The notes beneath the pieces were generated by a model, which did no database searches, had not been told where the DNA came from, and saw nothing but the letters and a program-made list of their open reading frames with translations. This document shows positions 8,753-15,669 of a stretch of DNA of 34,566 nucleotides, one piece after another. Both the position numbers and the translations under genes were made by a program. Source of the stretch: Nitrospirota bacterium (GTDB lineage Bacteria; Nitrospirota; Thermodesulfovibrionia; Thermodesulfovibrionales; UBA1546); contig JACRGY010000108.1 in assembly GCA_016212165.1 (NCBI GenBank), positions 1-34,566 of the forward strand. The letters run 5' to 3'. Each line of letters starts with the position of its first letter. The stretch's first letter is position 1.

Positions 8753-10534
8753 ATGACTATGAAATTGTCTGATTATGTCATTGATTTTCTTGTGGGGGAG
8801 AAGATATCACATATCTTTGAATTTGTCGGTGGTGCGATTACTCACCTCATTGATTCTACCTACGGGAGGCATGATATTGCCTGTGTATCAGTCCATCATG
8901 AGCAGGCCGGGGCATTTGCTGCTGAAGCGTATGCACGTATTAACGGAAAACTTGGAGTGGCTATGGCTACAAGCGGCCCCGGGGCATTAAATCTGGTTAC
9001 CGGCATTGGAAGCTGTTATTTTGATTCTGTCCCCTGTCTCTTTATCACCGGCCAGGTTAATACCTATGAATATAAATTCGAACGCCCGGTACGGCAAATC
9101 GGATTCCAGGAAACCGATATCGTAAGCGTTGTGAAACCTCTTACTAAATATGCCGAAATGATTATTGACCCGCAGAAGATCAGATTTTGCATGGAAAAAG
9201 CTGTGTACATGGCACGAAACGGAAGGCCCGGCCCTGTGCTTCTGGACATCCCGCTGAACATACAGCGGGCACAGATAGAACCTGAAAATCTCGAAAGCTT
9301 CTTCGAATCCGATGAATACAAAAAGACAAAAAGCGCTGCGGAATGCAGGAGCGGCGACATTGAAAAAACCTTAACGTTCATCAGCGGTGCGGAAAGGCCG
9401 GTCATCCTCGCAGGGGGCGGCATCAGGACGTCCGGGGCACACGCCGGGTTCCTGTCGTTTGTTAATAAAACCGGCATCCCTGTTGTCACGTCTCTCATGG
9501 GGCTCGACAGCATTCCCCATGACCATCCCGCTTTCTTTGGAATGATCGGGGCTTACGGTAACAGGCATAGCAATCTGACAGTGGCAAATGCTGACCTATT
9601 ATTAGTATTGGGTTCGCGGCTTGACAGCAGGCAGACAGGTACAAGGCCTGACATATTTGCCCGTGCTGCTAAAAAGGTCCATGTCGAGATAGACCCGCAT
9701 GAAGTGAATGCGCGGGTAAAGGTTGACGCAGCAATCAACTGTGATTTGAAAACATTCCTGGATATAATAAACAAAAGACTCGAGACCTGCAAAAAGGAGG
9801 ATATCTCGGATTGGTATAAGGTTATCCATAACTATAGAGCCAGATACACGTCGTCCCATGCCGCAGGTTCTTCAAAGGTAAATCCAAACCGCTTTATGGA
9901 GTTGCTCTCTTCCCGAAGCGCCGAAGGCGATATCATCTGCCTGGATGTCGGACAGAATCAGATGTGGGCTGGCCAGTCATTCCAAATAAAGAAAGAACAA
10001 AGGATGCTTATCTCAGGCGGGATGGGAGCAATGGGCTTTGCACTCCCTGCTGCGCTGGGGGCGGCAAAAGCCAAATTCGAAAAAAACATTATCGTAATAA
10101 CAGGCGACGGCGGGATACAGGTAAATATCCAGGAACTCGAAACGATTGTACACCACCGGCTGCCTGTAAAAATATTTGTAATGAATAATAATTGCCTTGG
10201 CATGGTGAGACAGTTTCAGGATATGTATTTTGACGGCCGTCATCAGTCTACTGTCATAGGTTACAGCTGTCCGCGTTTTACAGATGTTGCAAAGGCATAC
10301 GGACTTCAGGTTTTTGCGGTCAGGTCTATGGATGAGGCAGTGGAACTCATTGATCAGGCGCTCCTTGCTGAAGGCCCTGTTTTAGTCGAAGTTGCTTTGG
10401 AAAAGACTACAGTTGTTGAGCCGAAGCTTGTCGTTAATAAGCCTATTGAGGACATGTCTCCGCCTCTCGACAGGAAAGAACTGGAGAAAATCATGCTCAT
10501 TGATTTGGCTAACGATAAAGAGATACCAAAATAA
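8753..10534 (+). CDS. Acetolactate synthase-like ThDP enzyme, probable YerE-type CDP-sugar acetyltransferring enzyme
   Basis: 593 residues with the three-domain layout of the acetolactate synthase family. The cofactor-activating glutamate is Glu50 (HHEQAGAFAAEAYAR), followed by SGPGALNLVTGI, a central FAD/nucleotide-type domain (ILAGGGIRTSGA), and the thiamine diphosphate motif starting GDGG at 451 and ending in NNN about 27 residues later. General acetolactate synthase is unlikely in this setting: there is no small subunit gene or branched-chain amino-acid gene nearby. In Yersinia, YerE uses pyruvate to attach a two-carbon acetyl unit to C4 of the CDP-4-keto-3,6-dideoxyhexose made by RfbF-G-H. 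The position directly after rfbH and before a reductase matches that pathway. The exact sugar is inferred. ATG 8759 is a possible alternative start. Confidence 0.82.
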   Translation: MTMKLSDYVIDFLVGEKISHIFEFVGGAITHLIDSTYGRHDIACVSVHHEQAGAFAAEAYARINGKLGVAMATSGPGALNLVTGIGSCYFDSVPCLFITGQVNTYEYKFERPVRQIGFQETDIVSVVKPLTKYAEMIIDPQKIRFCMEKAVYMARNGRPGPVLLDIPLNIQRAQIEPENLESFFESDEYKKTKSAAECRSGDIEKTLTFISGAERPVILAGGGIRTSGAHAGFLSFVNKTGIPVVTSLMGLDSIPHDHPAFFGMIGAYGNRHSNLTVANADLLLVLGSRLDSRQTGTRPDIFARAAKKVHVEIDPHEVNARVKVDAAINCDLKTFLDIINKRLETCKKEDISDWYKVIHNYRARYTSSHAAGSSKVNPNRFMELLSSRSAEGDIICLDVGQNQMWAGQSFQIKKEQRMLISGGMGAMGFALPAALGAAKAKFEKNIIVITGDGGIQVNIQELETIVHHRLPVKIFVMNNNCLGMVRQFQDMYFDGRHQSTVIGYSCPRFTDVAKAYGLQVFAVRSMDEAVELIDQALLAEGPVLVEVALEKTTVVEPKLVVNKPIEDMSPPLDRKELEKIMLIDLANDKEIPK

Positions 10535-11511
10535 TGGGAAACTCTCAAACAACAACCGTTGCGGTTGTCGGCGCTACAAGCCATATTGCAAAAGGATTGA
10601 TTTACCACTTTTGCAAAAACAGCAGTTATACCCTTTACCTCTTTGCCCGCTCTCCTAAACAGGTAAAGGCATTTTTGAAAACTATTGCCTGCGCTGATTC
10701 CGCAGTGTCTGTCAGCGGGCTCTCTGATTTTAAGGCAGGGAAATACGATATCATCATCAATTGCATCGGCATCGGGCAGCCTAAAAGGTTAGATGAGGAC
10801 ATGCCTCTCCTGTTTCGTCTGACGGAAACATATGACAATGCAATTCTGGATTACCTTGAAGCTCATCCCGACACCCTCTACATCAACATGAGCAGCGGTG
10901 CGGTATACGGCACTGATTTCCTGAACCCTGTTTCCGAAGAAACGAGTGCCTGTATTGATGTAAACAGCCTGGTTCAAAAAGATTTCTATATGATCACAAA
11001 AATCTATTCTGAAGCAAAACATCGCGCGCTTCCAGGGTTTAATATCGTGGACATAAGGATATTTGCTTATTTCAGCAGGTTCATCAACCTTGAATCAGGA
11101 TATTTCATAGCAGACATAATCTCCTGCGTGAAAAAGGGCACGACATTTGTAACCGGGCCCGGCTCCATGGCGCGTGATTATATCCATCCGCGCGACCTCT
11201 TTTCTTTCATTGAGAGATGTCTTAAAATACATCGTATCAATAGTGCGTTTGATCTGTACAGCCTGAAACCGGCGACAAAGTTCGAAATTCTGGATTTTTT
11301 TAAGAAAGCTTATGGCCTTGATTACGTTATTGACGATAAATTGGATTTTCCAACAGCGACCGGAAATAAAAAAGATTACTATTCGCTCAGCCGGAGAGCC
11401 GGGGCTATCGGATATTATCCCGGGTTTACATCTTTAGATGGCATTATGGAAGAATCCAGGATGATTCTCGGCGATATGTTTACAGTGAACAAGGGCGCAC
11501 AAAGGACATAA
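10534..11511 (+). CDS. NAD-dependent epimerase/reductase family protein, candidate YerF-type ketone reductase
   Basis: 325 residues of the extended short-chain dehydrogenase superfamily. The N-terminal nucleotide site reads VVGATSHIAKGL (residues about 10-21), a variant of GxxGxxG; the catalytic Tyr152 and Lys156 are in YMITK, preceded by NMSSGAVYG. ARDYIHPRDL at about 210 is the usual substrate-side segment. It overlaps the ThDP gene by one base (TAATG), so the two are coupled. In the yersiniose pathway YerF reduces the newly attached acetyl side chain to a 1-hydroxyethyl group, and this protein is the only candidate for that step here. It could instead be an epimerase or 4-keto reductase acting on the same CDP sugar. 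Confidence 0.75.
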   Translation: MGNSQTTTVAVVGATSHIAKGLIYHFCKNSSYTLYLFARSPKQVKAFLKTIACADSAVSVSGLSDFKAGKYDIIINCIGIGQPKRLDEDMPLLFRLTETYDNAILDYLEAHPDTLYINMSSGAVYGTDFLNPVSEETSACIDVNSLVQKDFYMITKIYSEAKHRALPGFNIVDIRIFAYFSRFINLESGYFIADIISCVKKGTTFVTGPGSMARDYIHPRDLFSFIERCLKIHRINSAFDLYSLKPATKFEILDFFKKAYGLDYVIDDKLDFPTATGNKKDYYSLSRRAGAIGYYPGFTSLDGIMEESRMILGDMFTVNKGAQRT

Positions 11512-11512
11512 T

Positions 11513-12460
11513 ATGAAAAAACTTATCAGCATAGTAACACCCTGCTACAACGAAGAAGACAATGTAAAAGATTGTTATGAGGCAGTAAGAGTGGTGTTCG
11601 AAAACTCATTGCAGGATTATGATTATGAGCATATTTTCTGTGACAACGCATCAAACGACACTACATTGAATATCCTGAGAGAACTTGCCAAAAAAGACAG
11701 AAAAGTCAAGGTGATAGCAAACTCGAGAAACTACGGCCCGTTTCGCTCGACATTTAACGGCTTGATGAATTCAAGCGGAGATGCTGTTCTGGTCCTTCTT
11801 GCCGCCGACCTTCAGGACCCGCCTGAAATGCTCAAAGACTTTATTACGAAATGGGAAGAAGGATACCAGATTGTTTACGGCATAAGAAAGGAACGGGAGG
11901 AAAATTGGATAATGTCCTCTGTAAGAAAGGCTTTTTACAGAGTTGTGAACAGATTTGCTGATTTTCATATCCCCCTTGATGCCGGTGAATTCCAGTTAAT
12001 TGACAAAGTGGTAATAGAGGCATTGAGAAGGTTTGAAGATTACTATCCTTACATCAGAGGCATGATAGCGAGCTGTGGATTCAGATCAGCCGGGATAGAA
12101 TATGTCTGGAAGGCCAGGAAGAAAGGGTTTTCAAAAAACAGGATATATCACCTCATAGACCAGGGATTGAACGGTATAATCTCGTTTTCGAATGTTCCGC
12201 TCAGGATCTCGATGCTTCTTGGTTTCGTGCTTTCAGGATTAAGTATTCTGTATGCCTTTATCCAGTTCCTGATTAACCTTATCTTTTTCAGGCTGCTGGC
12301 ACCTCCAGGCATTGCAACGCTGATAGTCGCTGTATTTTTCTTTGCAGGGGTCCAGTTGTTTTTTATAGGATTATTGGGAGAATACATCGGCGCAATTCAC
12401 TCACAGGTCAGGAAAAGGCCTCTTGTAGTAGAGAAAGAGAGAATAAATTTCAAGGAATAA
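11513..12460 (+). CDS. Family 2 glycosyltransferase, GtrB/CsbB/ArnC-like
   Basis: 315 residues. The N-terminal GT-A domain begins SIVTPCYNEEDNVKDCYEAV and has the donor/metal-site region DNASNDTT and AADLQDPPEML, the typical DLQDPP of polyprenyl-phosphate sugar synthases. Two C-terminal membrane helices (about 225-250 and 262-292) end in GEYIGAIHSQVRKRP, which matches the GtrB/CsbB group rather than soluble transferases. Such enzymes move a sugar from a nucleotide to undecaprenyl phosphate on the cytoplasmic face. Located one base after the CDP-sugar genes, it may use the branched dideoxy sugar as donor. In known three-component systems a small flippase (GtrA/GtcA) and a YfhO-type transferase complete the job; YfhO-like proteins are present here, the flippase is not seen. 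A 116-base gap follows in which I see no clear signal. Confidence 0.88.
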   Translation: MKKLISIVTPCYNEEDNVKDCYEAVRVVFENSLQDYDYEHIFCDNASNDTTLNILRELAKKDRKVKVIANSRNYGPFRSTFNGLMNSSGDAVLVLLAADLQDPPEMLKDFITKWEEGYQIVYGIRKEREENWIMSSVRKAFYRVVNRFADFHIPLDAGEFQLIDKVVIEALRRFEDYYPYIRGMIASCGFRSAGIEYVWKARKKGFSKNRIYHLIDQGLNGIISFSNVPLRISMLLGFVLSGLSILYAFIQFLINLIFFRLLAPPGIATLIVAVFFFAGVQLFFIGLLGEYIGAIHSQVRKRPLVVEKERINFKE

Positions 12461-12576
12461 AATTTAACAGCGCAGGCATCCTATTCTCAAATGGCCAATT
12501 TAATCTAATCGCGTATAAAAACAGGCAGATATAGCAGAACGGAAATTAATAAGTTTGAGTTAAGGGAAGAGATATA

Positions 12577-13896
12577 ATGAAAGTCCCATTCAAAGACCGC
12601 ATTGGGGTCTGGTTAAGTCCAAATAAGATCCACAAGTTAAAGCTGACAAATAGCTTATGTGTTTTATTGTCGGCTCTGTTTAAGATATTGTTTGGAAGGC
12701 TTGCATGTTCAGAGCAGACCCAAAGGTTGGAGGAAGCCTTTAAGAACCGTTTCAAAACGAAGACGGCTGTTATATTCCCGCATGCAAGGACCGCACTGCA
12801 TTTTATTCTGAAGTCCCTGAGATTGGAGGAGGGGGATGAGGTGCTGATGACCCCGCTGACTATTGCGGATATGGTCAACAGCATTCATACTGCAGGACTC
12901 AGGCCCGTGTTTGTGGATATTGAACTGGACACTTTTTCTTTTGATATAGAACAGCTTAGAAAATCTGTAACTCCAAGATCGAAAGTAATACTCGTGACAT
13001 ATATTTTCGGCATAGTTCCGGATATGGAAAAGATACAACAGATAGCCCGTGAAAATAACCTTAAAATTATAGAAGATGCCTCCCAGTGTTTCGATGCCTC
13101 GTATAAAGGGCAGGCCATCGGAACATTCGGAGAAGCGGCTTTTTTCAGCCTTACGAACTTTAAGGTATGTTCTTCCCTGTTCGGCGGCATGGTAATCACC
13201 AATAACGAGGAGCTTGCAAGTCGCCTGGCTGTTTTTAGAAGGGAAAACCTGAATAAGCCTCAATCTCCGGTGCTTTTAAATCTGGTGCTCAAGGATATAA
13301 CTTATGCAATATTTTTTTCAAAATGTATTTTTTCTTACTTTACATATTTCGTTATTTACATATTGGAAAAAATAAGTCCTATGGTTACTTATCGCCTGTA
13401 TTCCGGGAATGTTAAGGTCATACTTGGATTAAAGGGCAATGAGCTGCTTTCAGAATTCCCGCAGGATTACTTATTAGATTATACTGATATTCAGGCGACG
13501 GTTGGCCTGCATTCTCTGGCAAAGGCAGGCAGGCGCACAGCTGCAAGAATTAAGAATGGGGATCTGTTAAGAGAATTGCTGAAAGGCGTGCCGGACATAA
13601 AGATTCCTGTCAAATTACAGGGAACTGTTAATGTTTACTGGCGGTTTCCTATAATCAGTGAAGATATGGAAGGGTTGAAAAAATTTCTTCTGGACTATGG
13701 TATTGATTCGGCTCCAACATATCTTAGCCTTTGCAGTAAAGAAAAAGGATTCGAGGCATATCATCGGCCAGTGCCAAATGCAGAAAAATTGAAGGAAGGA
13801 GTCCTTGTAGTGGAAGTAAATGAGGATTTGAGGGAAAAAGATGTTTATCTTACAGCTTCCCTTATTAAAAGGTATTTTAAGAGGGGGGCTGAATGA
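12577..13896 (+). CDS. DegT/DnrJ/EryC1-type aminotransferase with a hydrophobic insert
   Basis: 439 residues, longer than the usual 370-400. The DegT fold is clear: PHARTALHFILKSL, VLMTPLTIADMVNSI, VFVDIELDTFSFDI and KIIEDASQCFDASY. The PLP lysine aligns at Lys196 (SLTNFKVCSSLFGGM), but the residues around it differ from the common TTGEGG, so it is a distant subfamily. Residues about 231-268 are strongly hydrophobic (IFFSKCIFSYFTYFVIYIL) and are not part of the standard fold, suggesting membrane attachment. The substrate is unknown; a keto sugar is usual for the family. Ribosome site GGGAAGAG precedes the ATG. The stop overlaps the next gene (radical SAM) by 4 bases, so the two probably act in one pathway. 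Confidence 0.85.
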   Translation: MKVPFKDRIGVWLSPNKIHKLKLTNSLCVLLSALFKILFGRLACSEQTQRLEEAFKNRFKTKTAVIFPHARTALHFILKSLRLEEGDEVLMTPLTIADMVNSIHTAGLRPVFVDIELDTFSFDIEQLRKSVTPRSKVILVTYIFGIVPDMEKIQQIARENNLKIIEDASQCFDASYKGQAIGTFGEAAFFSLTNFKVCSSLFGGMVITNNEELASRLAVFRRENLNKPQSPVLLNLVLKDITYAIFFSKCIFSYFTYFVIYILEKISPMVTYRLYSGNVKVILGLKGNELLSEFPQDYLLDYTDIQATVGLHSLAKAGRRTAARIKNGDLLRELLKGVPDIKIPVKLQGTVNVYWRFPIISEDMEGLKKFLLDYGIDSAPTYLSLCSKEKGFEAYHRPVPNAEKLKEGVLVVEVNEDLREKDVYLTASLIKRYFKRGAE

Positions 13897-14918
13897 ATAC
13901 TTTGTCCGGCATAAAATCCAGGATACCTCTGGGATTATACCGGCTTTTAAAGGCCAAAATACTTAAGGGTAAGTTTCCTCATGCGATTCAGTTTAACATA
14001 ACGTTTAAATGCAACCAGCGTTGTATGTATTGCGGAATCTATAAGGATACAAGGCAGGAGATGACTACGGAACAGATCTTCAGGATGATAGATGAGTTCG
14101 TTGAACTCGGGACTGCCAGGATATCATTTACCGGCGGTGAGCCGCTCCTGAGAAAAGATTTTTCCCTGATTGCAGGGTATGCCCGTAAACAGGGTTTGTC
14201 TGTGTCGCTGGCAACAAATGGGTCCCTTGTAGGCAAATGTACAGATGCATTGGAGAACATAAACAGTGTAAATATGACTCTCGACGGGATTGAGGCGGTT
14301 CATGACCAGCAGCGCGGCAAAGGAAACTTTAAAATAGTCATGGATGCCTTTGAATTAATAAGGGGCAAAGGGATTCCTGTATATTTTGTTTCTGTAATCA
14401 CAAAAAATAACTGCATGAGAATAAATGAGTTATTGGAACTTGCCAGATCTTTGGATGTAAAGCTTATTGTCCAGCCGGTATTTTATTCAGAGCAGTCTCA
14501 TGCAAGCAATTTAGAAGGATATATGGACGCAAAGTATGATGACAAGATTATGATGGAGACCTTAGGCCAGCTTATAAAGCTTAAAGAGCAGGGCGACTCT
14601 ACCCTTATTTTATCCAAACGGTATTACAGAAATGTAAAAGAATCTATCAGACAGGGGAAAAAGATGGTCTGCAGCCACGGAGGAAATTTATTTTGCACGA
14701 TTTCCCCTGATGGAAGAGTTGCTCCATGTAATCTCCTCGTCCGTGACAGCCGCTGGCTGAATGGAAATGAAATTGGATTTCGAAAGGCGTTTATTAATAT
14801 GCCTGAGATAAAATGCGAAGGGTGTTTGAGTTCATTTATGGATATTGACGACATGTATTCTTTTAAGATTGACGTTGCGTGGAATTATTATAAGCAATAC
14901 CTGAAGCTTTATACCTAG
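13893..14918 (+). CDS. Radical SAM protein with SPASM/twitch-type C-terminus
   Basis: 341 residues. The radical SAM cluster cysteines are Cys40, Cys44 and Cys47 (CNQRCMYC), followed by FTGGEPLLRKDF, the SAM-binding GGE motif. The C-terminal part has further cysteines at 260, 268, 279, 308 and 311 (PDGRVAPCN, KCEGC), consistent with an auxiliary iron-sulfur cluster of SPASM/twitch type. Members of this group modify peptides, lipids or sugars; the substrate cannot be read from the sequence. It is coupled to the DegT aminotransferase by an ATGA overlap. After its stop a 131-base gap holds a palindromic repeat. Confidence 0.9.
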   Translation: MNTLSGIKSRIPLGLYRLLKAKILKGKFPHAIQFNITFKCNQRCMYCGIYKDTRQEMTTEQIFRMIDEFVELGTARISFTGGEPLLRKDFSLIAGYARKQGLSVSLATNGSLVGKCTDALENINSVNMTLDGIEAVHDQQRGKGNFKIVMDAFELIRGKGIPVYFVSVITKNNCMRINELLELARSLDVKLIVQPVFYSEQSHASNLEGYMDAKYDDKIMMETLGQLIKLKEQGDSTLILSKRYYRNVKESIRQGKKMVCSHGGNLFCTISPDGRVAPCNLLVRDSRWLNGNEIGFRKAFINMPEIKCEGCLSSFMDIDDMYSFKIDVAWNYYKQYLKLYT

Positions 14919-14958
14919 TGTAGTGTGTCTAACACTTTTTTACCTCAATTCTGTAGCC

Positions 14959-15023
14959 GTCATTCCCGCGAAGGCGGGAATCCAGATGAAAAAAACTGGA
15001 TTCCGGGTCAAGCCCGGAATGAC
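14959..15023 (+). repeat. REP-like dispersed palindrome (GTCATTCC...GGAATGAC)
   Basis: A 65-base composite inverted repeat: outer arms GTCATTCC and GGAATGAC, and two inner hairpins, CCCGCGAAGGCGGG with loop AA-type and CCGGGTCAAGCCCGG. GGAATCCAG and CTGGATTCC also pair across the AT-rich middle. Repeats with this wording are scattered between genes in many bacterial genomes and behave as small REP/MITE-like elements. It could also fold in RNA between the two flanking genes, but no T-run follows it, so it is not a classical terminator. Confidence 0.85.
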
Positions 15024-15049
15024 AATCAAATTTAAAGGAATTGCATAAA

Positions 15050-15664
15050 ATGCGAGATTTATTTTTTTGGTTTAAAAGTTTATTGACTCTTGAGAATATA
15101 AAAGCTGTCCTGGGAAGTTTAAAGAGAAGAATATTTAAGCTGAATTTTCTGGAAATGAGAGTACGCCTGAATGAGGAATCCTTCTCTCAGCCTGCCTTTG
15201 AGGGTGTAGAACTTAAAGGATATTCCGGGCATCTTGAGAAAGGCTGCATCAATTTATTGAACTCTATCGGCAGCCTTGGATTCTGGAATCAGGAAAGATT
15301 CCGGGATGAGATATTATCTACAGTGGAAAATCCAGGAAAGGATATTTTTATTTTAGCGGAGGCAGATTCAATTGTTGGCCTGACCGTGCTTCACAAGAAA
15401 TCTTTAAGCGATAACTGCGCTGAGATCGGTTATGTTGCAGTAAAACCGGAAAACCGCAGCAGAAAATTGGGATATAATCTTTTACTGCATGTTTTGGCGC
15501 AGATGAAAAACAGGGATATAGATTATGGATATCTAAAGACAGATTCTTTTCGCCTGGGCGCTATAAAAACCTACCTGAATACCGGATTTCACCCTTATAT
15601 AAGAAATGACAATGAAAGAAAAAGATGGCAGAAGGCTCTGGATAAATTGGGAATGAATATCTGA
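15050..15664 (+). CDS. GNAT family N-acetyltransferase
   Basis: About 204 residues from ATG 15050, with AAAGGA (15034-15039) 10 bases upstream; a TTG at 15041 is too close to that site. The GNAT core is in the second half: FILAEADSIVGLTVLH, EIGYVAVKPENRSRKLGYNL (the acetyl-CoA pyrophosphate loop, with R-x-x-LGY in place of the commoner QxxGxG), and IKTYLNTGFHPY, the typical C-terminal strand. The first roughly 70 residues are basic and not family-typical. Substrate unknown; in this setting an amino sugar or the product of the DegT aminotransferase is plausible. Five bases separate it from the next gene. Confidence 0.85.
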   Translation: MRDLFFWFKSLLTLENIKAVLGSLKRRIFKLNFLEMRVRLNEESFSQPAFEGVELKGYSGHLEKGCINLLNSIGSLGFWNQERFRDEILSTVENPGKDIFILAEADSIVGLTVLHKKSLSDNCAEIGYVAVKPENRSRKLGYNLLLHVLAQMKNRDIDYGYLKTDSFRLGAIKTYLNTGFHPYIRNDNERKRWQKALDKLGMNI

Positions 15665-15669
15665 TTAAA

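Noticed and set aside
8753-10534. Housekeeping acetolactate synthase (ilvB)
   Set aside because: No ilvN, ilvC or leu gene is nearby, and the gene is embedded between rfbH and a sugar reductase; the YerE role explains the context better.
12709-13263. Long antisense open frame opposite the DegT gene
   Set aside because: It mirrors conserved DegT codons on the + strand, has no recognisable domain and no ribosome site, and every other gene is on the + strand.
14959-15023. Palindrome as a rho-independent terminator
   Set aside because: No T-run follows the second hairpin; the T-run at about 14936 comes before the element. It fits a dispersed repeat better.
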